DNA of 64,000 nucleotides from GCA-2683825 sp965662355 (GTDB lineage: Bacteria; Planctomycetota; UBA1135; GCA-002686595). The notes under the pieces were generated by a model. It was not told the DNA's origin. It did not search any database and saw only the letters and a list, made by a program, of their open reading frames with translations. The DNA lies in NCBI GenBank assembly GCA_965662355.1, contig CBFIHP010000006.1, forward strand, positions 1 through 64,000, in the 5' to 3' direction. The first letter of the stretch is position 1, and each line of letters begins with the position of its first letter. Made by a program: the position numbers and the translations under genes. Shown one piece after another: positions 27,585 to 38,072 of this stretch.

Positions 27585-27690
27585 CGTGCTTGCCGAAGCC
27601 TCCTACGGCAAGCGCCTTGCCTCTTGGATCGAAGGCCATGGTGAGTGAGCCCGACCACCGAAGGCGCGCGGGTGTCAAGGTCGTTTCCGT
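27526..27690 (-). pseudogene. Possible WD40-repeat gene remnant
   Basis: On the minus strand, overlapping the end of the cytochrome gene and part of the following gap, one frame reads as a single WD40-like blade: SLTMAFDPRGKALAVGG then KHVTFLNVAALK. Flanking sequence in the same frame is not recognisable. It may be a relic of a WD40 gene whose insertion also supplied the odd C-terminal tail of the cytochrome. A chance match in a high-GC antisense frame cannot be excluded. Confidence 0.25.
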
Positions 27691-27799
27691 AGCGTAACGG
27701 CAGTGCCTGAGATACCCTTCGTTCGACCCTGCTGGGGGCACTCGGAGGGACCAGCCTGGCGTAGAACAGGTCTGGCACGCTGATTGCCAGTTTTTGCCC

Positions 27800-29533
27800 A
27801 TGAGCTTCTCCATGTCATTCCGTTTCTGCGTTCTCCTGCTCTGTTCCCTCTTCGTGACGAGTGCTTGCTCGGAGTCCGGCTCCGGCGGGGTGACGCCGCC
27901 CCTCAACGAGCTCGACGTGCACTACGATACTCTTGGCTATACGGCCCATAGCGCCAGTCGAGGTCCGGGCTATCTGGCCTTCCTCGTGCTCGAGGACTCC
28001 CAGGGCGAGGATCTCAATGGAGACGGCGATCTCGAGGATTCGCTTCCGTTCGTGCGCTTCCATGCAACCGGCGAGACGCTCTCGCTCCGGTCCACGACCC
28101 GTGGGGCCCTTTACATCGCCGGTGCTGCGCAGGATGCAATCGTATTCCTCGCCAGCGAATTCGACAGCGGGGAGGACCTCAACGGAGACGGAGACATCAT
28201 CGATGACGTGTTGCATGTCTATCGAACCGAGACTCGTGTCCTACACAACACCGGGCTCGGCGTCCCCCATGAGGTGCAGGAAGGCGTTTACGAACCCTAT
28301 CCGGAGCCTTTCCTCACCCTGGAGGGCGACACCCTCGTTTTTCTCGTGAACGAGTCTCAGAACAACGACGACATCAACGGCGACGGGGACATCGATGACT
28401 CGCTGGTTCACTTCTATGACTTCACGTCCAACCTGGTAACCGTCACGAAGACCGAGGCCTTTCTTCACCGGCGCTTGCTTTCCGAAGGCACGTTGCTCTG
28501 CGGCACATGGGAGAAGGGCGTGGATCTGAACGGTGATGAGGATGGTGACGATTATGTCCTCACCCGTATCGATTATGAGAACGGGGTGTACCGGACCATG
28601 GAATACGGGCTCGCCCTCGATCGCCCCTTCTTCCCCAATGTGATCGCGGAGGGTGAGGGATTCAGCTTGGTGACGCTTTCCGAGTACCACCAAGGAGAAA
28701 CGGATCTGAACGATGACGGAGATGCGATCGACCGCATTCTTCATACCTACATTGCGAAGAGCGATCAGCTGACGAACACCTTCATCTCCATGCCGGTGTT
28801 CCCGCGCGTGTTGGTGGAAGGTCGGTTCGCACTATTCACCCTCGAGGATGGCGAGCTCATGATCTTCGACGCCGATCGTGGCGTCGTGCGCTCGAGCGGG
28901 CTCCACCCTTGGTCCATACGCGGCAGCATGGACTTGTTCGGAGGAGGGCCGCCTGAGGGCTACGTGACCGTGTGGCTCGACGAGATGATCGAAAAGATCG
29001 ACTACAACGAAGACGGCGACCTCGAGGATCGGCTTCCCCATCTGTTCGATCTGGAACGGGACCGCTTGATCAACCTGGGCTATCCGGGCGATTTGGTGTC
29101 CTTCGATCCCGACAACGTCTATCTACAAGCAATCGAGCAAGATCCCCTGATGGGCGGGGACTTCAATGGAGATGGTGATGAGGAGGATGTCGTGATCTTT
29201 CGGGTCGATCTCGAAACGACTGACCTCGAGCTGCTCCCGATCGAGGGCTTTCTATTCGCGCGGATGGGGCAGGGGGTTCTGGCTCTGACGCGCAGGGAGA
29301 ACGAGGAGGACTGGAACGAGGACGGCGATCACGAGGACCACATCCTCTTCTTCTATCGCCACTCGGATCGAAGCGAGTTGAACACCCGCCTCGCGGGTCG
29401 TCCGGGTGGTGTCGGCGATTTCGGATCCGATCCGCTTCCCGTTCGGGTCAGTGAGGCCGACTTCGGCGATTTGAATGGGGATGGAGACGAGGACCTCAGC
29501 ACGTTGATCTTGGTGCACCTCGAAGATCTCTGA
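27800..29533 (+). CDS. Lipoprotein with about nine DxNxDGD calcium-loop repeats
   Basis: 577 residues. A type II signal peptide ends in TSAC (lipobox-like, Cys about 26). The body contains roughly nine spaced copies of a loop such as EDLNGDGDLED, DDINGDGDIDD, KIDYNEDGDLED and GDFNGDGDEED, each followed by hydrophobic strand residues and often His (LxHxY). The DxDxDG loop resembles EF-hand/dockerin/VCBS calcium sites. The loops recur about every 55-70 residues, consistent with a beta-propeller with one metal loop per blade. I do not recognise a named family. Probably an outer-membrane or surface lipoprotein that needs calcium to fold; function unknown. Confidence 0.7.
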   Translation: MSFSMSFRFCVLLLCSLFVTSACSESGSGGVTPPLNELDVHYDTLGYTAHSASRGPGYLAFLVLEDSQGEDLNGDGDLEDSLPFVRFHATGETLSLRSTTRGALYIAGAAQDAIVFLASEFDSGEDLNGDGDIIDDVLHVYRTETRVLHNTGLGVPHEVQEGVYEPYPEPFLTLEGDTLVFLVNESQNNDDINGDGDIDDSLVHFYDFTSNLVTVTKTEAFLHRRLLSEGTLLCGTWEKGVDLNGDEDGDDYVLTRIDYENGVYRTMEYGLALDRPFFPNVIAEGEGFSLVTLSEYHQGETDLNDDGDAIDRILHTYIAKSDQLTNTFISMPVFPRVLVEGRFALFTLEDGELMIFDADRGVVRSSGLHPWSIRGSMDLFGGGPPEGYVTVWLDEMIEKIDYNEDGDLEDRLPHLFDLERDRLINLGYPGDLVSFDPDNVYLQAIEQDPLMGGDFNGDGDEEDVVIFRVDLETTDLELLPIEGFLFARMGQGVLALTRRENEEDWNEDGDHEDHILFFYRHSDRSELNTRLAGRPGGVGDFGSDPLPVRVSEADFGDLNGDGDEDLSTLILVHLEDL

Positions 29534-29722
29534 CAATTGCGCCAGGCTGCCGATGGTCCATGACACCCCAGAGGTGATGGCGTCCCTGAACGACCGCTCG
29601 GGCCCCGATCCTCAGCAACTTCCTCTGGACCTCCGGAATGCAAAACCCTCTAGAGCTCACCGGAGAGAGCCGCTATCCTCCGGCGCTTCGCCCGCCGCAC
29701 CGGGGACGGCGGAGAGCCCGTG

Positions 29723-29754
29723 CAGGTCAAGTCGACCTGGGTGGGGAGGTTCTA
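29723..29754 (+). promoter_or_regulatory. Tandem small hairpins in the thrS leader
   Basis: CAGGTC-N5-GACCTG (29723-29739) is followed by a GGGG/CCCC stem-loop ending just ahead of the thrS start. They may form a leader structure that affects thrS translation. There is no T-box consensus and no U-run, so this is only a weak candidate. Confidence 0.25.
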
Positions 29755-29772
29755 CCCCGTGGAACGAATCCA

Positions 29773-31521
<1,749 letters not shown>

Positions 31522-31530
<9 letters not shown>

Positions 31531-31904
31531 GGACAGGACGTAGGCCCGGCCCTGGTTCGGCTTGCGCTTCGTGCGCAAGAAGACATCGGCGCGGACCACC
31601 GGGTCTTCTGAGGTGCGGACGAGCTCGAGCATCTCGGGCACGATCGGAAGGTGCGCATCGAGCTCCGCGTCGTCCTGGGCACTCTTTTGCGGGGCTTCTA
31701 TTCGCTCGGGCAGCTCGGGCCCGCTCGAGGCGCTTTGGCGCTGGAGCGCAGACAGAAGATCGAACCCAGGAGCAGGGCCAGGCTCAGGAGGGCGGGCGGG
31801 ATGATGCCCCTGGCGCGGTCCAGGGGCGAGTTTCGGGCGACGAAGAGCCGTGCCAGGGGAACCGGCTCCGGGCCTCGTGCGTCCTCGGAGAGGAATCCGG
31901 GCAA
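31522..31904 (-). pseudogene. Possible frameshifted small membrane-protein gene
   Basis: In the gap after thrS the minus strand has two adjoining pieces that look protein-like in different frames. The first (from about 31904) has one hydrophobic span, PPALLSLALLLGSIFCL; the second (about 31720 to 31525) reads PELPERIEAPQKSAQDD and continues through MLELVRTSEDPVVRADVFL. A single frameshift near 31700-31750 would join them. Neither piece is recognised. It may be a broken gene or chance open frames; the 3' end meets the thrS stop. Confidence 0.25.
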
Positions 31905-32120
31905 AGCCCGAAAAAAATCCTACCCCTCTTCTCCGGGAAAAGCGCTTCGACTCACAGTGAACCCCCAGATGCGCAACGTTTTCCAGGATCCCTCCGCGAA
32001 AGAGAATGGCCCGAATTGGGCCCGGGGCCCGCGCTTGCGGCCCGTCGGAAGTCCGGCAACATATAGAGTGCGCCCTGCAGGGGTTCGGAGAGAGGCTTCG
32101 GATATGGAGGAAGCATCGCT
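31531..32120. other. 590-base gap between thrS and the VCBS/Kelch gene
   Basis: Apart from the doubtful minus-strand gene above, nothing is convincing here. A CGGGC-AAA-GCCCG hairpin at 31908-31920 is followed by seven A on the + strand, the wrong base for a + terminator. A + strand frame (31651-32124) is open but has the composition of noise. The promoter of the downstream gene must lie here, but no clear -10/-35 was found. Confidence 0.4.
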
Positions 32121-34013
32121 ATGAAACTACGCACCATGAACGGCCTGATCTTGGCCGGATCCCTCGCCCTTCAGGTTTCCGGTTCGATGCAAACAGAAGA
32201 GCCTCGGGCCAAGCTGGTTTGGGGAGATTTCGACCGCGACGGACGTGTCGACGTTTTCTCCATCGACCCTCTCGGCGAGGACTTGCTCCTGCGCAACGCC
32301 GGCGAGGGGCGTTTCGACGACGTCACCGCGGCCTTCGGGCTCCCTGCGCTGAAGCACGTGCGCTCAGGGGCTTTCCAGGACTTCGATGGTGACGGCTGGA
32401 GCGATCTCTTCCTCATCCCCGAGAACGGCAAGGGGCGCCTCCTGCGGAATCTCCGCGGCAAGCTCTTCGAGGATGTCACGGACCACGCGGGGTTGGATAC
32501 ATTGCCGTACGCGGAGCAGATACGCTGGCAAGACTTCGATCAAGATGGCCGGGTCGATCTCGTCTTGAGCGGTCCATTGGGAGATACCATCTTCCGTAAC
32601 ATCTCGCCGGCGAGCCCCGACGCAGCGTTCCAGCCAGCCCTCCAACCCGCTTTTCAAGAAGTAGAGCTCCCGCGCCGCGTTCTCCCAGGGCTGCCGACCA
32701 CGGTTGTATCCCTGGGTCCGATCCAGGCGATTGCCGGGGGACCTGCAAGGGTGGCTCCGGACAGTAACCACGGCCCCCGCCAGGAATTCGGTGTCGGGTC
32801 CATGGGGGGGGCGATCGGGCCTGCGGGATCGCCCATGCAGAGCGCAACCGCAAGCCCGCTCGCGGGTGGTAGTGGTGGGAGCGGCCCGACGTTGGGTCCG
32901 CCGCAACCGACCGCCGGTGGCGGTCAACCGATCGTGCTCGATCGCGAGATCCCCTCGGGCTTCTCGATTCTCGGTCCTGTCGACGAGGCAGCACCGCAGG
33001 GCTACATGGCGACCGGCGAGACGGTATCCTCGAACGGCGACGCCTGGTTCAAGCCTCTTCCGGGGGACCCGGGTCCTGACGACCTTCCGGACAATCGTCT
33101 GCAAGCGGGGCACGCGGTGGCGAACGACCTCTTTGGCGAGAAGCTCTTCGTCTTCGGTGGTTCACAGACCAGTGGCAGCACGCACCAGACGAGCGGTTTC
33201 AAGTTCGACGCCGAGGCGCCGCGTGATCAAATGCCTCCAGTGCAATGGGCGAACATTGCCCCGCTGCCCCAACCGGCACGTAGCAACATGGCCACCGTTG
33301 CGGTGGACAACCTGATCTACGCCATCGGGGGGGTCGATGTATCGGGCCCGTTGGACCGCGTCGATATCTACGACCCCATGACGGATTCGTGGAGCTCTTC
33401 ATCCACGATGCTCTTGCCCTCCGCCCTGCGGGGAGCGGGAGCCGGTGCCGTCGGCCGCACGATCTACGTTTTCGGCGGAGCGAACGGCGGGCCGCAGTCG
33501 GCCCTCCTTTCGTTCGACCTCGATGCGCCGGGGAATGGATGGGTGGTGCTGATGGGTAGCGGCGTCGTGCCCACCCCGCGCCTGAACGCGGCGACCACCG
33601 TCTTCGATGGCAAGCTGTACGCCATCGGCGGATTCGGCATGGGCGGTATTCTGGATGTGAACGAGGTTTACGATCCCGAGCTGAATCGCTGGGAGCTCAA
33701 GACCCCGCGGCCTACGAGCTTCCATTCCGCCACGATCACCGTCGCCAATGGTTTCTTGCTGATTTTCGGGGGCGACAACCCGCTCCCGATCGGTGATGTG
33801 CACCAGTACGACCCCCAGGCGGACAACTGGACCGCGCGCGAGAGTATGATTACGCCACGCTCGAAGACCGTTGCCGGTCGACTGTGCAAGAGCACCTACG
33901 TCGCTGGGGGTGAAGAAGAAGGCCCCATGCCGATGCCCATGCCGATGCCCATCCCGGTGAACGAGGAGTACCTCGAGAACCAGGAAGACAAGGCCGTATT
34001 CACGAAGATCTAG
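32121..34013 (+). CDS. Secreted VCBS/FG-GAP plus Kelch-repeat protein
   Basis: 630 residues with a signal peptide (about 1-23). The N-terminal third has three FG-GAP/VCBS-type calcium loops (DFDRDGRVDVF, DFDGDGWSDLF, DFDQDGRVDLV). A low-complexity Gly/Pro/Ala linker (about 165-290) follows, then about five Kelch repeats (LFVFGGSQ, IYAIGGVDV, IYVFGGANG, LYAIGGFGM, LLIFGGDNP) forming a beta-propeller, and finally a tail with MPMPMPMPIP. Combining two propeller-type repeat families with a flexible linker suggests an adhesive or scaffolding surface protein; there is no catalytic signature. It lies 29 bases ahead of the kinase gene and may be co-transcribed with it. Confidence 0.75.
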   Translation: MKLRTMNGLILAGSLALQVSGSMQTEEPRAKLVWGDFDRDGRVDVFSIDPLGEDLLLRNAGEGRFDDVTAAFGLPALKHVRSGAFQDFDGDGWSDLFLIPENGKGRLLRNLRGKLFEDVTDHAGLDTLPYAEQIRWQDFDQDGRVDLVLSGPLGDTIFRNISPASPDAAFQPALQPAFQEVELPRRVLPGLPTTVVSLGPIQAIAGGPARVAPDSNHGPRQEFGVGSMGGAIGPAGSPMQSATASPLAGGSGGSGPTLGPPQPTAGGGQPIVLDREIPSGFSILGPVDEAAPQGYMATGETVSSNGDAWFKPLPGDPGPDDLPDNRLQAGHAVANDLFGEKLFVFGGSQTSGSTHQTSGFKFDAEAPRDQMPPVQWANIAPLPQPARSNMATVAVDNLIYAIGGVDVSGPLDRVDIYDPMTDSWSSSSTMLLPSALRGAGAGAVGRTIYVFGGANGGPQSALLSFDLDAPGNGWVVLMGSGVVPTPRLNAATTVFDGKLYAIGGFGMGGILDVNEVYDPELNRWELKTPRPTSFHSATITVANGFLLIFGGDNPLPIGDVHQYDPQADNWTARESMITPRSKTVAGRLCKSTYVAGGEEEGPMPMPMPMPIPVNEEYLENQEDKAVFTKI

Positions 34014-34042
34014 ACACGACGTTCGGCGGAGCGTCGAATCTG

Positions 34043-36889
34043 ATGGGAAAGCACGCGTCCACGGATATCGAGGAGCTATTCGTTCACGCTTCCTCTCTGG
34101 AAGGGCGGGAACGCGCGAGCTTCATAGAGGCTGTGCGCGAACGCGACACGGAGCTCGCGACCATGCTTGCGGAGCTCCTGTCCGCAGATGAATCCGCAGG
34201 CGCCCGAGTGCCGCAGGATCCGCGCTTGAGCGAGGCTCAGGTCGCGGCGCAAAACGTGATGGAGGGGCAGAGCCCGGTCGAGCTCGACGCCGGCTCCAAG
34301 GAGATCCTCGACCGCGTCTCCTCTCGCGAGAACGCCCACGCGCGCTACACCGTCCGCGGTGAGATCGGTCGTGGGGGTATGGGGGCAATCCTCGAGGTCT
34401 GGGACGAGGACTTGCAACGCAAGCTGGCCATGAAGGTCGCTTTGAACCCCGGGACCTTGACCGACGCTTCAGCGGCCAGCTCGATCACCATCGCGCGCTT
34501 CGTCGAGGAGGCACAGGTCACCGGTCAGCTGGATCACCCCGGGATCGTTCCCGTACACGAATTGGGGCTCGATGCCGAGAAGCGTGTCTTTTTCACGATG
34601 CGCTACGTTCGTGGGCGGCCGCTCGACGAGATATTCGAGCTAATGGGCGAGGGCCATGAAGGCTGGAATCTCGTGCGTGGGGTCGGCGTCATGCTGAAGG
34701 TCTGCGAGGCGATGGGATACGCGCACTCGAAGGGCGTGGTCCACCGTGACCTCAAGCCGCCCAACATCATGATTGGACGCTTCGGCGAGGTCTACGTCAT
34801 GGACTGGGGCGTCGCGCGCGTGGTGAGCGAAGAGACTTCGAGCCCCAAGACCCAACCGAAACACGACTTCACGCTCTCACTCGGCGCTGTCCGCACCGCG
34901 CGCGCACAGGGGCGCGACGATGGTACAGCCGACCCGCTCATGACACGTGACGGTTCGATTCTGGGTACGCCGTACTTCATGCCTGTCGAGCAGGCAGCCG
35001 GTGATTTCGAGAAGGTCGACTCCCGTTCGGACATCTACGCGGTCGGGGCGATGCTCTACCAGATCCTGACGGGCTTGATGCCCTATCAGGTCAAGGGGCA
35101 GCGTCTGCACCCGCACGCCATCCTCGCCAAGATCTTGAACGGCCCGCCGCGATCGATTCATAGCCTTGCACCGGGCGCGTCGGCCGAGCTCAGTGCTATC
35201 TGCAACAAGGCCATGGCGCGCAACCGAGAGGATCGCTACGTCGACATGATCGAGCTCGGTGATGATTTACGCGCCTACCTCGAGAACCGTGTCGTGCGGG
35301 CCTACGCCACTGGGCCTTTGGTCGAGCTGCGCAAGTGGGTCATGCGCAACAAAGCTGTCGCCGCAGCGGGTATTCTGGCCTTTCTCCTGGTGCTCGCGGG
35401 CGGCGCGGTGAGTTTCCTTCAAGCCAAACGCTTGACGGCCGAGAGGGAGGCCCGCGACTACAAGCTGTTCCTTGACTACGCCGAGCTCGAAGAGAGCGCC
35501 CTGCGCATTGACACTTCCGAGATGTGGCCCGTCACTCCGGACAAGATTCCCATTTACGACGAGTGGTTGAAGGACGTCGAGGGTTACCTGGAGGGTGCCG
35601 ACGAGATCCGCTCGAAGCTCGCTGCTCGACGAGAGAGCGGGCGCATGACGCGACACGTTGCCCCGGAGTCGATCGAGCTGCGCTTTCTTCAGGATCTCGC
35701 CAAGATCGAGAGCGATATCGATCAGCTCTCCCAGGCCTCGCTCGAGGTGTGGGGTTTTGACGACCCCGAAGATGTTTGGTTGCACAACCAGATGACCCGG
35801 CTCGAACGAGCCATCGCCATGTTCGAGGATCCGATCCAGGGCCTGATTCACGGTACTTCGCCGGAGCATGGCTGGGGCGTGGCGAAGCGTCGAGATTGGG
35901 CTGCGAGGGTCGAGCAAGAGACACTTTCCGGGGACGAGGCGCGCGAGCTGTGGGAGCTTGCCGTGGAGGAAATCGCGATCAGTCCCAAGTACGGCGGCCT
36001 CGTGATCGAACCCCAGCTAGGCTTGCTTCCCTTGGGCCCTGGCCCGGTTTCCAGGTTGTGGGAATTCTGTCTCTTGCAAACCGGCGAAGCGCCCACCCGC
36101 GACGCGAAGGGGTTCCTGGAGTTGGAGCCCGAAACGGGTTTGATTCTGGTGTTGCTCCCCGGCGGGACGTTCACGATGGGAGCGCAGAGTCTTGAGCCCG
36201 GCGGCGTCAACTACGACCGCGAGGCGGTTTCAGACGAGGGCCCGCCGTTTGAGGTGACCTTGCGCCCATTCTTCATCTCCAAGTACGAGATGAACCAAGC
36301 CCAGTGGCACAGGATTGCGGGGCACGACCCCAGCGTCTTTGCCGGCAAGCCATGGAATCCCGTAGAGCGCGTTCGTTGGGGCGATTGTGTCCGCGTACTC
36401 GCGTGGGTCGGATGTACGTTGCCCACCGAAGCGCAATGGGAGTATGCGGCGCGCTCGGGAACCAGCACGCCATGGTGGACGGGGAGAACCGTCGCTTCCT
36501 TGGAGCAAGCCGGGAATCTTGCAGATCGGAGCTTGGGAGAAACGTGGATCGACCGGCCTACGGCGTGGAGGTCGTTGAACGATGGAGTCGCCTACATGGC
36601 CCGGGCAGACCGTTTCACTGCCAACCGCTTCGGCTTGCACGGAGTGATCGGCAATGTGTGGGAGTGGTGTCTGGACGAGTACACCACGCAATACGCTGGA
36701 GATCCCATCGTCGATCGTTTCTCGCCGCCAATCGGAAAAGAGCTCGTGGCTCGGGGTGGAAGCTACATGAACCTACCTCACTATGCTCGGCACGCGAACC
36801 GCTCACGGTTCACGGAGGATTTCCTGGGGCAGCGCTTGGGTGTGCGCCCGGCACGCAAGATCGAAGGCGAAATCCACTACGAACAGTAG
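34043..36889 (+). CDS. Transmembrane Ser/Thr protein kinase with C-terminal formylglycine-enzyme-like (SUMF1) domain
   Basis: 948 residues. Residues 1-90 form a helical, acidic pre-kinase segment common in planctomycete kinases. The kinase domain (about 100-390) has GRGGMGAIL (nucleotide loop), AMKVAL (Lys), HRDLKPPN near 234 (catalytic loop), and DWG in place of DFG at 254-256. A membrane span (about 438-458) and an approximately 230-residue helical stretch follow. The C-terminal part (from about 705) is a SUMF1/FGE-like fold with FTMGAQ, LPTEAQWEYAARSG and GVIGNVWEWCLDE; such domains in kinases probably bind ligands rather than activate sulfatases. A TIGR02999-type sigma gene lies convergent three bases away, a known planctomycete pairing. 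Confidence 0.88.
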   Translation: MGKHASTDIEELFVHASSLEGRERASFIEAVRERDTELATMLAELLSADESAGARVPQDPRLSEAQVAAQNVMEGQSPVELDAGSKEILDRVSSRENAHARYTVRGEIGRGGMGAILEVWDEDLQRKLAMKVALNPGTLTDASAASSITIARFVEEAQVTGQLDHPGIVPVHELGLDAEKRVFFTMRYVRGRPLDEIFELMGEGHEGWNLVRGVGVMLKVCEAMGYAHSKGVVHRDLKPPNIMIGRFGEVYVMDWGVARVVSEETSSPKTQPKHDFTLSLGAVRTARAQGRDDGTADPLMTRDGSILGTPYFMPVEQAAGDFEKVDSRSDIYAVGAMLYQILTGLMPYQVKGQRLHPHAILAKILNGPPRSIHSLAPGASAELSAICNKAMARNREDRYVDMIELGDDLRAYLENRVVRAYATGPLVELRKWVMRNKAVAAAGILAFLLVLAGGAVSFLQAKRLTAEREARDYKLFLDYAELEESALRIDTSEMWPVTPDKIPIYDEWLKDVEGYLEGADEIRSKLAARRESGRMTRHVAPESIELRFLQDLAKIESDIDQLSQASLEVWGFDDPEDVWLHNQMTRLERAIAMFEDPIQGLIHGTSPEHGWGVAKRRDWAARVEQETLSGDEARELWELAVEEIAISPKYGGLVIEPQLGLLPLGPGPVSRLWEFCLLQTGEAPTRDAKGFLELEPETGLILVLLPGGTFTMGAQSLEPGGVNYDREAVSDEGPPFEVTLRPFFISKYEMNQAQWHRIAGHDPSVFAGKPWNPVERVRWGDCVRVLAWVGCTLPTEAQWEYAARSGTSTPWWTGRTVASLEQAGNLADRSLGETWIDRPTAWRSLNDGVAYMARADRFTANRFGLHGVIGNVWEWCLDEYTTQYAGDPIVDRFSPPIGKELVARGGSYMNLPHYARHANRSRFTEDFLGQRLGVRPARKIEGEIHYEQ

Positions 36890-36892
36890 CGC

Positions 36893-37456
36893 CTACGACA
36901 GCTCGCGATTCAGCCAGGCGCGAGCAAAGCGCCAATCCACCTTCGCCGTTTCCTTGCTGACGCCCAGGGCCTCGGCCGCATCCTCCACAGTGAACCCCGC
37001 GAAGAAGCGCAGCTCGACCAACCGCGCGTGTCGTGGTTTCGTCTCGGCGAGCCGGCTGATCGCTTCGTCGAGATCCAGCACGTCACCCGGGTTTTCGATC
37101 GAGATGGGCTCGGCCTCGCTCAGCGTCGTGGGTCTCGCGCCGGAGCCACGTTTCTGCGTCGTCTTTGCCCGCGCATGATCGACCAGGATGCGGCGTAGCG
37201 TCGTCGCCGCAACGGCGAAGAAGTGCGTCTTGCCATTCCAGTCGACCTTCTCCCCGTCGACGAGGCGCAAGTACGCCTCGTGCACGAGGGCCGTCGGTTG
37301 CAGCGTGTGGGCAACGTTCTCGCGCCGCAGGTGATCGGCGGCGCGCGCCCGAAGCTCCTCGTAGATCAAGGGCAGGAGCTCGTCTTCCGCCTGCCTGTCA
37401 CCTGACAAGCTGGCGTTCAGAATCCGCGTGGCCCTTTCCGCGTTTCTGTCGGACAT
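36893..37456 (-). CDS. ECF-type RNA polymerase sigma factor (TIGR02999-like)
   Basis: 187 residues from ATG 37456. Region 2 is seen as LPLIYEELRARAADHLRRE and ALVHEAYLRLVDG. HFFAVAATTLRRILVDHARA is the diagnostic block of this planctomycete-rich family. Region 4 ends the protein with RFFAGFTVEDAAEALGVSKETAKVDWRFARAWL, the -35-binding helix-turn-helix. It converges on the kinase gene with a three-base gap. In this phylum such sigma factors are often controlled by neighbouring Ser/Thr kinases, so phosphorylation by the adjacent kinase is a reasonable but unproven idea. No anti-sigma factor gene is adjacent. Confidence 0.9.
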   Translation of the reverse strand: MSDRNAERATRILNASLSGDRQAEDELLPLIYEELRARAADHLRRENVAHTLQPTALVHEAYLRLVDGEKVDWNGKTHFFAVAATTLRRILVDHARAKTTQKRGSGARPTTLSEAEPISIENPGDVLDLDEAISRLAETKPRHARLVELRFFAGFTVEDAAEALGVSKETAKVDWRFARAWLNRELS

Positions 37457-37522
37457 AGCTTTCGATCCTAGCAAAGCGCCTGGCTAACCGGGAGAAACGG
37501 CCAAGAACGGGCGCTTGGGTGG

Positions 37523-38035
37523 TCAGAGTTCGTAGCGTTCCTGGAGTACCTGGCGATGGTGCAATTCGTGCCCCGCGAGGATCCAGGGTATGGCACGCGT
37601 CCGGAACTTGACCCCGTTGGCGACTCCGTGTCGATCCCAGGCCTTTTCCGAGAAGCCTGTGAACAAGGAGAGATTCGAGGCTCGCAGGAGGCGGAACTCC
37701 TCGACGACGTCGCTCAACGTGCGCTCGGCGAAGTCGCCGTTGTCGTTGTAGTCGTCCTGTTCGAATCCAGGCAGCGGGGTCTCGTCCCCTCGGGCGAACG
37801 ATAGCGCCCGATACGCGAACACACGCTCGCTATCGACGAGATGGCCCACCACTTCCTTGACGCTCCACTTGCCTACCGCGTAGCGAAACTCGCCCCGTTC
37901 CTCTTCCAGCCCCTTGACGAGTTCAAGGGTCTCGTCGATCTGTCCCTGGAGCGTCGCAAGGACATCCCCATCCGGTGCTTGGTTGGAATAGAGACGAAAG
38001 TACTCGGGGATATCGACATCGGGAGGTCGTTGCAT
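37523..38035 (-). CDS. DinB-like (DinB_2/YfiT) putative metal-dependent enzyme
   Basis: 170 residues from ATG 38035; the frame's first start at 38089 adds an unlikely tail. A four-helix bundle of the DinB family is indicated by WSVKEVVGHLVDSERVFAYRAL and the C-terminal GHELHHRQVLQERY, with three His placed as in the family's Ni/Zn site. Members include bacillithiol or mycothiol transferases and proteins of unknown role; no specific substrate can be assigned. It is one of a string of minus-strand genes with short gaps (37 bases from the rhomboid stop). Confidence 0.8.
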   Translation of the reverse strand: MQRPPDVDIPEYFRLYSNQAPDGDVLATLQGQIDETLELVKGLEEERGEFRYAVGKWSVKEVVGHLVDSERVFAYRALSFARGDETPLPGFEQDDYNDNGDFAERTLSDVVEEFRLLRASNLSLFTGFSEKAWDRHGVANGVKFRTRAIPWILAGHELHHRQVLQERYEL

Positions 38036-38072
38036 GGTGGGTGCTGTTTGGGTTGAAAACGGAGAATAGTCC

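Noticed and set aside
31908..31927. CGGGC-AAA-GCCCG hairpin next to A7
   Set aside because: The homopolymer is on the wrong side or strand for a Rho-independent terminator in either direction.
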